Positions 1-6,191 are shown, counted from the stretch's first letter. The stretch: DNA of 7,435 bases from Candidatus Jordarchaeum madagascarense (GCA_019056875.1 DXJA01000392.1:1-7435); one strand, 5' to 3'. The notes: generated by a model not told the origin, from the letters alone. Program-made: numbers and translations.

Positions 1-23
1 ATTAAAAAACGCGTCTAATACTA

Positions 24-68
24 TTTTTTATAGATAGTTAAAACTAGTTGAACATTAGACATATATGT
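24..68 (+). promoter_or_regulatory. Candidate promoter region for the leuB-like gene
   Basis: Two TATA-like elements are visible: TTTTTTATA at 24-32 and TATATA at 61-66. The second lies inside a perfect 10-bp palindrome, ACATATATGT, at 59-68. With the usual archaeal distance of about 25 bases, the first would start transcription near 55 and the second near 90. The second would leave a short leader holding the GGAGGT site at 94-99 and would exclude translation from ATG 73. Only sequence likeness supports either. Confidence 0.35.
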
Positions 69-93
69 TACTATGTTTGATTTTTTTGTTTGT

Positions 94-99
94 GGAGGT
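94..99 (+). promoter_or_regulatory. Ribosome binding site deciding the leuB start
   Basis: GGAGGT lies at 94-99. ATG 100 touches it with no spacer, and ATG 73 lies upstream of it with no ribosome site of its own. TTG 106 sits six bases after it, a normal spacing. The site therefore favours TTG 106, giving an N-terminus of (M)ARTYKIVVFPGDGVG, which matches how this family normally begins. Confidence 0.65.
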
Positions 100-105
100 A
101 TGTTT

Positions 106-1236
106 TTGGCTCGCACTTATAAGATTGTGGTTTTTCCCGGTGACGGAGTTGGTGTAGAGGTTGTTCCAGAAACGGTCAGAGTTCTGAGGGTTGCTAGGGA
201 TGTGGTCACTGGTTTTGATTTCGATTTTGTTGAGTATCCTTGTGGCGGTAAGTACTACCTGGAGACTGGTAAAGAATGGCCTGATGAGGCTTGGGAGACT
301 TGTAGAAGCTCGGATGCGGTTCTCTTCGGAGCAATCGGGTGGCCTGGTGCGGTTAAGCCGGGAGGTGTTCTTGCGGGTGTGGATATTTTGTTAGGTTTAA
401 GGTTTGGTTTGGATCTTTATGCCAATTTGAGACCTGCTAAGTTGTTTGGTGGGATAGAGTCCCGGATTTTGGGCAAGAGTTCTAAGGATGTGGATTTTGT
501 GGTGGTTAGGGAGAACACTGAGGGATTGTATGTTCCTATTAGGGGTATGCTAAGCAGGGGAGGTGCAGATGAACTGGCTGTGGATGTTAGGGTGATTACT
601 CGTAAGGGTGCTGAGCGGATTATTCGATACGCGTTTGATTTGTGCATGAGGCGGAATGGGGCTCCCAGTGATGGTAAGAGGCGGGTGAGCTGTGTGGATA
701 AGAGTAACGTGTTGGATGGGTGTAGGCTCTTTAGAAGGATTTATGACGAAATAGTTCAGAGTTATGGGGGTGTTGAGAGGGACTATGTGTACGTGGATGC
801 TATGACGCAGTGGATGATTAGAGCACCAGAACACTATGATGTGGTTGTAACATCAAATTTCCAAGGTGACATAATCTCAGATCTTTCTGCGGTGCTAATA
901 GGAGGAATGGGCGTGGCTCCCAGCGCAAATGTCGGTGAGAGATACGGTCTGTTTGAGCCGGTTCATGGCAGTGCTCCGGATATTGCGGGTCAACAAAAGG
1001 CGAATCCCATAGGGTCCATTATTTCCGGTAAAATGATGCTTGAATGGTTGGCTCTGAAGCACGGTGATAAGGCGTGTGAAAAGGCGGCTCTAAGAATAGA
1101 GGAGGCAGTCTCCAAAGTTCTGAGCGAGGAGAAAGTTAGGACGATAGATTTATGCTATGGAAAGTATGCGGGTTTAGCTCCGAGTAAGACCTCTGAGGTT
1201 GGGGAGTCTATAGTGCGGAAAATTGAAAAACACTAA
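106..1236 (+). CDS. leuB: Isopropylmalate dehydrogenase-like NAD-dependent beta-decarboxylating dehydrogenase
   Basis: Member of the isocitrate/isopropylmalate dehydrogenase family, which oxidises and decarboxylates a 2-hydroxy acid using NAD and a divalent metal; expected to be cytoplasmic. Residues here are counted from the longest frame (ATG 73). An N-terminal PGDGVG is followed by the substrate arginines R110, R120 (ANLRP) and R146 (VVREN), Y153, K210 (VDKSNVL), D242 (VDAM) and the metal aspartates D266 and D270 (GDIISDLS). The HGSAPDIAG loop near 298-306 has the Asp typical of NAD rather than NADP use. Length is about 376 residues from TTG 106, chosen from the ribosome site. It heads a leuB-leuC-leuD order with no obvious T-rich terminator after it, so co-transcription is plausible. 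The specificity loop at about 97-112 lacks the RPExGLLxLR pattern of classical LeuB, so methylmalate, tartrate or malate-type substrates are possible. The family is certain, the substrate is not. Confidence 0.85.
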   Translation: MARTYKIVVFPGDGVGVEVVPETVRVLRVARDVVTGFDFDFVEYPCGGKYYLETGKEWPDEAWETCRSSDAVLFGAIGWPGAVKPGGVLAGVDILLGLRFGLDLYANLRPAKLFGGIESRILGKSSKDVDFVVVRENTEGLYVPIRGMLSRGGADELAVDVRVITRKGAERIIRYAFDLCMRRNGAPSDGKRRVSCVDKSNVLDGCRLFRRIYDEIVQSYGGVERDYVYVDAMTQWMIRAPEHYDVVVTSNFQGDIISDLSAVLIGGMGVAPSANVGERYGLFEPVHGSAPDIAGQQKANPIGSIISGKMMLEWLALKHGDKACEKAALRIEEAVSKVLSEEKVRTIDLCYGKYAGLAPSKTSEVGESIVRKIEKH

Positions 1237-1272
1237 GATAATTTAGGAAAGGATGGTGAAAAACTAAAAAAA

Positions 1273-1281
1273 GGGAATTGG
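1273..1281 (+). repeat. GGGAATTGG intergenic motif, copy 1
   Basis: GGGAATTGG, preceded by a run of seven A, lies in the leuB-leuC gap. The same nine bases recur at 3240-3248 and 6261-6269, each close behind an A-run and between genes. The 124-base gap (1237-1360) otherwise shows only a possible TATA-like GCATAATAATAA near 1301-1313 and the leuC ribosome site. Confidence 0.45.
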
Positions 1282-1346
1282 ACTATTTTGATTTGTTCAA
1301 TGCATAATAATAAGTTAAGTGGATTATTTAGTAAGTTGAAATTTCT

Positions 1347-1351
1347 GGAGG
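1347..1351 (+). promoter_or_regulatory. Ribosome binding site for full-length leuC
   Basis: GGAGG lies nine bases before ATG 1361. This fixes the leuC start upstream of the in-frame stops and shows that the first 42 codons are meant to be translated. No comparably spaced site precedes TTG 1499. Confidence 0.75.
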
Positions 1352-1360
1352 ATTTGGTTT

Positions 1361-1489
1361 ATGGGAATGACGATTTCAGAGAAGATTTTGGCTAGTCATT
1401 CCGGTAACGAAAAAGTGGAACCGGGAGACATTGTTAATGCCCGAATCGATCGCGTCATGGTGCACGAGATGCTCGGAAATCAGCCCTAA
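1361..1489 (+). pseudogene. leuC: N-terminal part of leuC, ending at an in-frame TAA
   Basis: Forty-two codons from ATG 1361 read MGMTISEKILASHSG at the start and then VEPGDIVNARIDRVMVHEMLGNQP. This is the characteristic N-terminus of archaeal isopropylmalate dehydratase / homoaconitase large subunits. Translation meets TAA at 1487-1489 and TGA at 1493-1495 in the same frame as the main body, which is open from 1496 to 2647. The frame is not shifted; the gene is simply interrupted. The histidine of VMVHE (codon 1463-1465) aligns, from memory of the family, with the HD position corresponding to an active-site glutamine of aconitase, so the downstream body alone would probably be impaired. Whether this is a decayed gene, a sequence error or a recoded gene cannot be settled here. 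Joined with the body it gives a normal length of about 420-430 residues. Confidence 0.8.
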
Positions 1490-1502
1490 ACATGAGGGTT
1501 GA
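1480..1502 (+). other. Stem-loop holding two in-frame stops within leuC
   Basis: TCAGCCCT (1480-1487) pairs with AGGGTTGA (1495-1502) over eight positions with one G-U pair, closing a seven-base loop AAACATG. TAA 1487-1489 and TGA 1493-1495 lie in or at the edge of the loop. In-frame GGA codons flank it at 1475-1477 and 1505-1507, separated from the stem by AA on the left and CT on the right. GAGGG at 1494-1498 is six bases before the second GGA. No canonical bulge-helix-bulge splice motif is visible. Confidence 0.7.
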
Positions 1503-2647
1503 CTGGACTGCGTATCGCCCAGATTTACGATGAGTTGGGCTTGGATCGTGTATGGGACGCGGACAGGGTAGTGGCATTAATAGATCACTGGATTCCCGCC
1601 GGAAAAGTAGATGAGGCTATTATTCACCAAAAGTGTAGGGAGTTTGTAGATAGGTATAATATTGAGAACTGGCTGGGGATGCGTGAGGGGATTTGCCACG
1701 TTGTGTTTCCCCAGAAGGGATTTGTGAAACCGGGTGACCTCATTGTGGGGAGCGACTCTCACACCACCACTTATGGTGCCCTCGGAGTCTTCAGTACGGG
1801 TATTGGCTCCACCGATATGGCTGTCGTTTTGGCTACTGGCGAGTTATGGTTTAAGGTTCCAGCCACTATGAAGTTTGAGGTTTCTGGCAAAATCCCGAAG
1901 TATATTATGGGTAAAGACATTATTCTCAGGATAATTGGCGATATTGGGGTGGAAGGAGCCACCTATATGACTATGGAGTACGCTGGTGAGGCCATCAGAG
2001 AATTAAGCGTTGACGGAAGATTCACCTTGAGCAACATGGCTATTGAAGCAGGAGCAAAAGCGGGAATAATTGAACCCGACGAAAAAACCATTGAGTGGGT
2101 AAAATCCAGAACGAAGGAAAAATTCCAAGTGGTGAAAAACGATTCAGACGCCCATTTCGAGGAGATCATCAAAATGGACATTTCAGACCTTGAGCCACAG
2201 GTGGCGAAGCCGCCCAGCCCCGGCAACTCGGTTCCGGTTTCCGAGGTTGAGGGAATCAAAATTGACCAGGCGTTTATAGGTTCATGTACCAATGGCAGAA
2301 TCGAAGATATGAGAATAGCAGCAAAAGTTATTGAGGGCAAAGAGATTCCAAGAGGGGTAAGATGTATAGTTATTCCCGCCTCCAAAGAGGTGTACACCCA
2401 GGCAATGAAGGAAGGACTATTCGAAATATTCCTTAACGCCGGATGCTTGATTAGCAACCCGCACTGTGGACCCTGCATCGGTGGAAGTTCTGGTGTTCTG
2501 GGGCCCGGGGAGGTCTGCGTATCCACCTCAAACAGAAACTTTATCGGAAGAATGGGGAGCAAAGAGAGCAAAGTTTACCTAGCCTCACCATTTACAGTTG
2601 CTGCCTCAGCAGTCAAAGGAGAAATATATGACCCCAGAAAAATTTAA
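1499..2647 (+). CDS. leuC: Isopropylmalate dehydratase-type large subunit, main body
   Basis: Large subunit of an aconitase-family hydro-lyase that isomerises a 2-alkylmalate by dehydration and rehydration, using a [4Fe-4S] cluster and a separate small subunit. Counting from TTG 1499, the segment GSDSHTTTYG lies near 84-93. The cluster cysteines are C263 (GSCTNGR) and C323/C326 (HCGPC). The SNRNFIGRMGS active-site segment lies near 344-354. The C-terminal half is complete and well conserved. TTG 1499 is only the first open start after the stops; GAGGG touches it directly, so it is a poor independent start. The real gene begins at ATG 1361 in the same frame. Substrates could be isopropylmalate, citramalate/methylmalate or homocitrate; the partner subunit argues against homoaconitase. 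A gap of 73 bases separates it from leuD. Family confidence is high, functionality uncertain. Confidence 0.88.
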   Translation: MTGLRIAQIYDELGLDRVWDADRVVALIDHWIPAGKVDEAIIHQKCREFVDRYNIENWLGMREGICHVVFPQKGFVKPGDLIVGSDSHTTTYGALGVFSTGIGSTDMAVVLATGELWFKVPATMKFEVSGKIPKYIMGKDIILRIIGDIGVEGATYMTMEYAGEAIRELSVDGRFTLSNMAIEAGAKAGIIEPDEKTIEWVKSRTKEKFQVVKNDSDAHFEEIIKMDISDLEPQVAKPPSPGNSVPVSEVEGIKIDQAFIGSCTNGRIEDMRIAAKVIEGKEIPRGVRCIVIPASKEVYTQAMKEGLFEIFLNAGCLISNPHCGPCIGGSSGVLGPGEVCVSTSNRNFIGRMGSKESKVYLASPFTVAASAVKGEIYDPRKI

Positions 2648-2720
2648 ACAAATATGAGGAAAGAAAAAAGAAAGCTGAATCATTATTCCATAAATGTAGA
2701 AATAATGGAGAGAAAGTTTT

Positions 2721-3221
2721 ATGGCCACAGTTATCCGAGGAAAGGTTTGGAAATTTGGAGACAATATCGATACAGACGTAGTTATTGCGGGGCCCTACCT
2801 GACCATAAGAGATCAAGATGAACTGGCAAGCCACGCCATGGAGATGGTTAACCCGGACTTTGCCAAAAATGTGAAGCCGGGAGACATTATTGTTGCTGGT
2901 AAGAATTTCGGCTGCGGTTCAAGCCGAGAGGAAGCTCCCTACGTTTTAAAAAGACTGGGCATAAGCGCCATAGTGGCAGAGTTCTTCGCAAGAATATTTT
3001 ACAGGAACGCCCTAAATCTGGGACTACCACTCATAGAGGTCAAAGACGCCGCACAAAAATTCGAGGAAGGAGACACCATAGAAATTGAACTGGAAAAAGG
3101 AATAGTTAGGAACACCAGAACCAACGAAGAGCTCCAAGGAACAAAACTCCCCGATTTCCTTATGGAAATCATAAAAGAAGGGGGAGCCATTGAAGCCCTA
3201 AAGAAAAAACTAAAACAATGA
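2721..3221 (+). CDS. leuD: Isopropylmalate dehydratase-type small subunit
   Basis: Small (swivel-domain) subunit that completes the active site of the LeuC-type large subunit. The 166 residues are usual for archaeal LeuD. The N-terminal GDNIDTDVVIAGPYL (13-27) and the phosphate/carboxylate-binding GCGSSRE (64-70) are family hallmarks, followed by FFARIFYRNALNLGLP (88-103). ATG 2721 has GGAGAG at 2707-2712, eight bases upstream. The substrate-recognition loop reads YLTI (26-29). Methanogen homoaconitase has YLRT here, and isopropylmalate/citramalate isomerase has a YLV-type loop, so the Arg needed for homoaconitate is missing and a leucine- or isoleucine-type substrate is favoured. Last gene of the rightward cluster, followed directly by a T-rich terminator. 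Confidence 0.92.
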   Translation: MATVIRGKVWKFGDNIDTDVVIAGPYLTIRDQDELASHAMEMVNPDFAKNVKPGDIIVAGKNFGCGSSREEAPYVLKRLGISAIVAEFFARIFYRNALNLGLPLIEVKDAAQKFEEGDTIEIELEKGIVRNTRTNEELQGTKLPDFLMEIIKEGGAIEALKKKLKQ

Positions 3222-3240
3222 CTCTTTTTTTAAAAAAGAG
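3222..3240. terminator. Bidirectional terminator between convergent genes
   Basis: CTCTTTTTTTAAAAAAGAG begins immediately after the leuD stop. Its nine-base arms are perfect reverse complements around one T. It gives a T7 run on the plus strand for leuD and a T6 run on the minus strand for the gene ending at 3284. T-runs are the core of archaeal termination, so one element can serve both. Confidence 0.65.
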
Positions 3241-3248
3241 GGAATTGG
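3240..3248 (+). repeat. GGGAATTGG intergenic motif, copy 2
   Basis: Second copy, starting at the last base of the bidirectional terminator. On the minus strand it reads CCAATTCCC followed by CTTTTTT, resembling a spacer before a T-run terminator for the leftward gene. Confidence 0.45.
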
Positions 3249-3283
3249 GGAAATTATTGAGCTTCCTTATATTTTTTAATATC

Positions 3284-4723
3284 CTAGAGATTGTTTTTCT
3301 GATAATCATAGTATTTTACCAGTGATTCATACGCCGCTACGCCATCCTGTGGGGTTTCATAAACAGGGATTCCTCTTTGTTTTAATTCTTCGACGGCAGG
3401 GCTATCCTCTAAAGCGTATATTTTTAGAGTTAGTATAGGTTTCTGGTACTTGTCCAATAATTTTTCCAATTCTTTTGCTAATTGAATCTCCTGTTGAGAT
3501 GCAAACTCACTTATCTCTGGAAGATAATGAATTTTACCAAAAGCCTCTCTCATCCCGGGCCCTATTAGTATGACGCCATCTATGTTTTCTTTTTTTAGAA
3601 GTGTTTCGACGATTTCGCTGAGAACTCTGGAGTCAAAGGCTCCATCTGTGGTATCTACAGGGTTTCCTTTACTCCAGTGGGGTGGTAAATACTGGTTCAA
3701 GTGTTCGACCTCGTTTTCTAAAAGTGGGGGAATTTGAATTTCGGCGGCTCCCAGGTAATCGCTGGTTATTACTCCCCATCCTCCTCCGATTGTTAGTATG
3801 CCTACTTTTTTCCCCTTGGGTGGTGGCTGTGTGCTGAAGGCGGCGGCTATTCCCACCATTTGGTCGATGTTTTTTACTTGTATTATGCCTGTTTGTCGGA
3901 AAACAGCTTCGCATATTTCATTGGAACTTGTCATTGCTCCAACGTGTGCCATTGCAGCCTTTTTACCCAGTTCGCTAATTCCGGATTTGTATAGTAATAG
4001 TGGTTTTTTCTTGGTCGCCATCTTAGCAGAATTCATAAACCCCCTGCCATCTTTGACGCCTTCCAAGTACATCATGATAACCTTGGTTTGAGGATCATGA
4101 GTATAATAGTCCAATAGTTCAGATATCTTAATATTCGCCTCATTTCCCGCGTTGGTGTATCGGCTTACTCCAATCCTGTATCTTTTTGCCCAACCCATCA
4201 GTGCAACGCCAGGGGAACCACCCTGGGTTACTATACCCACATTTCCGAAGTCGGGTCTCACAGGAGAGAGGAGAGCGTGCATACTTACTGAAATACTGCT
4301 CACCCCGTTACAGTTACCCCCAGTGAAACGCAGCTTACCTTTTCTAGCTATCCTCACTATTTCATCCTCAAGCTCTTTTCCTTCACGTGTCCTGACCTCC
4401 GAGAACCCCGCAGAAATTAGGATGCAAGCCCTAACATTATTATCAACACAGTCTTGCATAGCTTCTGCTACAACATGCGCAGGGGTAACTATAACCGCTA
4501 AATCAACATCCCCGGGTATCTTCCCTAATGAATGGTAGGCTTTCATATCATTGTAGACCTTTTCGGAATTAGGATTAACGGCATAAAAATTTCCGGTGTA
4601 TCCCCCATCAATTATGTTCTGAGCGATTATGCTCCCAACGCTCATAAACCTTTTTGATAGCCCGATCATGGCTGTTGATTCCGCGTTATAGAGAGGATGA
4701 AGCTGCTCGATGATTGAACTCAA
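3284..4723 (-). CDS. ADP-forming acyl-CoA synthetase alpha-type protein, no ATP-grasp part
   Basis: Resembles the alpha part of archaeal NDP-forming acetate/acyl-CoA ligases, which interconvert acyl-CoA, ADP and phosphate with the free acid, ATP and CoA. Residues 10-130 form the CoA-binding Rossmann domain (AVNPNSEKVYN, ILISAGFSE at 101-109). Residues about 155-300 form the succinyl-CoA-ligase-like domain with His260 (AMAHVGAM), matching the phosphorylated histidine of the HTG motif. Residues 305-470 form the third alpha subdomain. The 479 residues match a stand-alone alpha subunit; no ATP-grasp beta subunit is fused or present in the window. Several normally constant segments differ: GGNCNG for GPNCLG (135-140), TQGGSPG for SQSGALG (166-172) and GGGWGV for the GGPGV-type loop (313-318). 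The start is TTG 4723, with GGAGG (4734-4738) ten bases upstream on its strand. Family fairly sure; substrate and partner unknown. Confidence 0.85.
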   Translation of the reverse strand: MSSIIEQLHPLYNAESTAMIGLSKRFMSVGSIIAQNIIDGGYTGNFYAVNPNSEKVYNDMKAYHSLGKIPGDVDLAVIVTPAHVVAEAMQDCVDNNVRACILISAGFSEVRTREGKELEDEIVRIARKGKLRFTGGNCNGVSSISVSMHALLSPVRPDFGNVGIVTQGGSPGVALMGWAKRYRIGVSRYTNAGNEANIKISELLDYYTHDPQTKVIMMYLEGVKDGRGFMNSAKMATKKKPLLLYKSGISELGKKAAMAHVGAMTSSNEICEAVFRQTGIIQVKNIDQMVGIAAAFSTQPPPKGKKVGILTIGGGWGVITSDYLGAAEIQIPPLLENEVEHLNQYLPPHWSKGNPVDTTDGAFDSRVLSEIVETLLKKENIDGVILIGPGMREAFGKIHYLPEISEFASQQEIQLAKELEKLLDKYQKPILTLKIYALEDSPAVEELKQRGIPVYETPQDGVAAYESLVKYYDYQKNNL

Positions 4724-4733
4724 ATTTAAGAAA

Positions 4734-4783
4734 CCTCCAAAACCATATTATTTGAGGGGAAACCAGCTAAACACGAGTTTAAA
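4734..4783 (-). promoter_or_regulatory. Candidate promoter and ribosome site for the synthetase gene
   Basis: On the minus strand an ATTTAAAC element around 4778-4785 would place the transcript start near 4755, leaving a leader of about 30 bases. GGAGG at 4738-4734, ten bases before TTG 4723, fixes the start codon. The rest of the 225-base gap 4724-4948 shows AT-rich sequence and a T7 run but no gene. Confidence 0.45.
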
Positions 4784-4848
4784 TTGCATCTTCACAGCGT
4801 AGTTCAGTACTCCCGACTTATAATAACCCATTAAAAAGCGTTGCTATC

Positions 4849-4855
4849 AAAAAAA
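4849..4855 (-). terminator. Possible T-run terminator after the CoA-transferase-like gene
   Basis: Seven A on the plus strand read as T7 on the minus strand, about 95 bases past the stop at 4949. The hexamer AACTTG occurs on the minus strand just before it and again about 25 bases earlier. No strong hairpin was seen; the call rests on the T-run alone. Confidence 0.3.
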
Positions 4856-4948
4856 CAAGTTAATTTTTTCTTTTCATTCAAGTTTTTTAAAGGTTGGGAC
4901 AAAGGAGAAAATGTATTTGGGGAAATATTTTTTGGAAGGTTATTTCGA

Positions 4949-6133
4949 TTATATTACTTGTTCATTTTTTAATTGCTTTATTTCTTCTTCAGTGTAACCT
5001 AGGTTTAGCAGAATTTCTTTGGTGTGTTCTCCTAGGTGTGGTGCCTGCATTCTGATTTCTCCCGGAGTTTTTAAGAATTTGATGGGGATACCGGTCTGTT
5101 TCAATACCCCTACTTCTGGGTGATTAAGTTCTATGACCATCTCTCTCGCTTTAACCTGTGGATCGTTGAAGGCTTCCTCAAAAGTGTTAACCGGGCCTGC
5201 GCAAACATCATGCTCCCAGAGAAGTTTCACCCATTCATCTCTGGTTTTTGTGAGGAAAATCTTTTTCAACTGCTCAGTAACTACATCTAGTTTTTCGAAC
5301 TTCATTTCCCGGAAGGACTCTTCTATTTTTGCGAGATCCTCTCTTTCAATAACCTTAAACAGGTTTTTCCAGAACTTGTCCTCAAGGGAGCCCAGAGAGA
5401 GGTATTTACCATCCTTAGTTTCATAAACATTGTAAATGGGCAATGCTCCGGATAGCAGCATTTCGCCTCTTTTCGGATTAACTTTTTCTACAAAATACGT
5501 TGCAGCATGGACGGTAAGCCATGAAACCACACCATCAAGCATAGCATAATCTATGTACTGTCCTTTGCCCGTTCTTTCTCGCGATATTATTCCTGCTAGA
5601 AGCGAGAAGGCAGCAAACATACCTCCTGAAAGATCAGCAATCTGGACCCCGGGTATTACTGGCGGCCCGTTACGCTCACCGGTGATTCCTAGTATCCCCG
5701 CGATTCCAATGTAATTTATATCGTGACCCGGAAGATCTCGATAGGGTCCATCCTGTCCAAAACCGGTGAGTGAAAGGTACACCAATCGTGGATTTATATC
5801 TTCTAATGTTTCATAATCGATACGAAGCTTTTTTGCCACCCCGGGCCTAAAACCCTCTATAAGAACATCATACCCTTCGACTAGTTTGTAAAGGATTCCC
5901 CTTCCCTTGTCCGTTTTGAGATTAATTGAAATGCTCTTCTTATTTCGGTTTAGAAGGTGGTGCATTGCACTTTCCTGTCCAATTTTTGGTGGGTACCATC
6001 GAACATAGTCCCCAAGAAAGGGGTCTTCAACCTTGAGCACATCTGCTCCAAGATCGGCAAGAAGCAAGGTGCAATAATCTCCGGGTAAAAGACGGGTTAG
6101 GTCTAAAACCTTTATACCATCAAGTGGTCCCAT
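4949..6133 (-). CDS. CaiB/BaiF family III CoA-transferase or alpha-methylacyl-CoA racemase
   Basis: Complete 394-residue member of the CaiB/BaiF family, which either moves CoA between carboxylic acids or epimerises 2-methylacyl-CoA. The N-terminus MGPLDGIKVLDLTRLLPG is typical and supports ATG 6133; a weak AAAGGT ribosome site sits close before it. Further hallmarks are ADLGADVLKVEDP (26-38), EGFRPGVAKKL (93-103), LSLTGFGQDGPY (120-131) and GKGQYIDYAMLDG (189-201). Asp167 (QIADLSGG) is at the catalytic Asp position. His137 (GHDINY) and Glu251 (GSLEDKF) also match the His-Asp-Glu set known from mycobacterial alpha-methylacyl-CoA racemase (His126, Asp156, Glu241) with near-identical spacing, so racemase is a serious option. 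Expected to be cytoplasmic. The same-strand synthetase gene lies 225 bases downstream, too far for tight coupling, and has its own apparent promoter. Family near certain, reaction undecided. Confidence 0.9.
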   Translation of the reverse strand: MGPLDGIKVLDLTRLLPGDYCTLLLADLGADVLKVEDPFLGDYVRWYPPKIGQESAMHHLLNRNKKSISINLKTDKGRGILYKLVEGYDVLIEGFRPGVAKKLRIDYETLEDINPRLVYLSLTGFGQDGPYRDLPGHDINYIGIAGILGITGERNGPPVIPGVQIADLSGGMFAAFSLLAGIISRERTGKGQYIDYAMLDGVVSWLTVHAATYFVEKVNPKRGEMLLSGALPIYNVYETKDGKYLSLGSLEDKFWKNLFKVIEREDLAKIEESFREMKFEKLDVVTEQLKKIFLTKTRDEWVKLLWEHDVCAGPVNTFEEAFNDPQVKAREMVIELNHPEVGVLKQTGIPIKFLKTPGEIRMQAPHLGEHTKEILLNLGYTEEEIKQLKNEQVI

Positions 6134-6182
6134 TACCTTTAACTTCCCTTGATTTTTATCATGGGTAGAAGCGTGAATAAGT

Positions 6183-6191
6183 GTTTAAAAA
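6183..6191 (-). promoter_or_regulatory. Candidate TATA box for the CoA-transferase-like gene
   Basis: On the minus strand this reads CTTTTTAAAC, centred near 6187, 54 bases before ATG 6133. Transcription would start near 6161 with a leader of about 28 bases. The gap 6134-6335 also holds T-runs and a GGGAATTGG copy but no convincing gene. Confidence 0.4.

Noticed and set aside
73..105. Longer leuB start at ATG 73 or ATG 100
   Set aside because: ATG 73 has no ribosome site and adds an odd Phe-rich stretch; ATG 100 touches the GGAGGT with no spacer. TTG 106 has normal spacing and gives the family-typical N-terminus.
550..834. Minus-strand open frame within leuB
   Set aside because: Antisense shadow produced by the low C content of that stretch; no ribosome site or motif.
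1475..1507. Canonical archaeal bulge-helix-bulge intron
   Set aside because: The stem is continuous over eight pairs; no 4-bp helix with two 3-base bulges could be drawn at either candidate border.
1963..2571. 202-codon open frame on the minus strand
   Set aside because: It lies wholly antisense to the conserved C-terminal half of leuC, and its translation shows no recognisable domain.
2654..2820. Lys/Arg-rich small open frame from ATG 2654 across the leuC-leuD gap
   Set aside because: Most of it overlaps leuD in another frame, and ATG 2654 has no ribosome site; the composition follows from purine-rich spacer DNA.
4152..4538. 128-codon plus-strand open frame
   Set aside because: Antisense to the CoA-binding domain of the synthetase gene; the translated sequence looks like a random reverse complement.
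4724..4948. tRNA or small RNA gene in the gap
   Set aside because: No cloverleaf, CCA end or strong fold was found; the stretch is AT-rich spacer with promoter and terminator signals.
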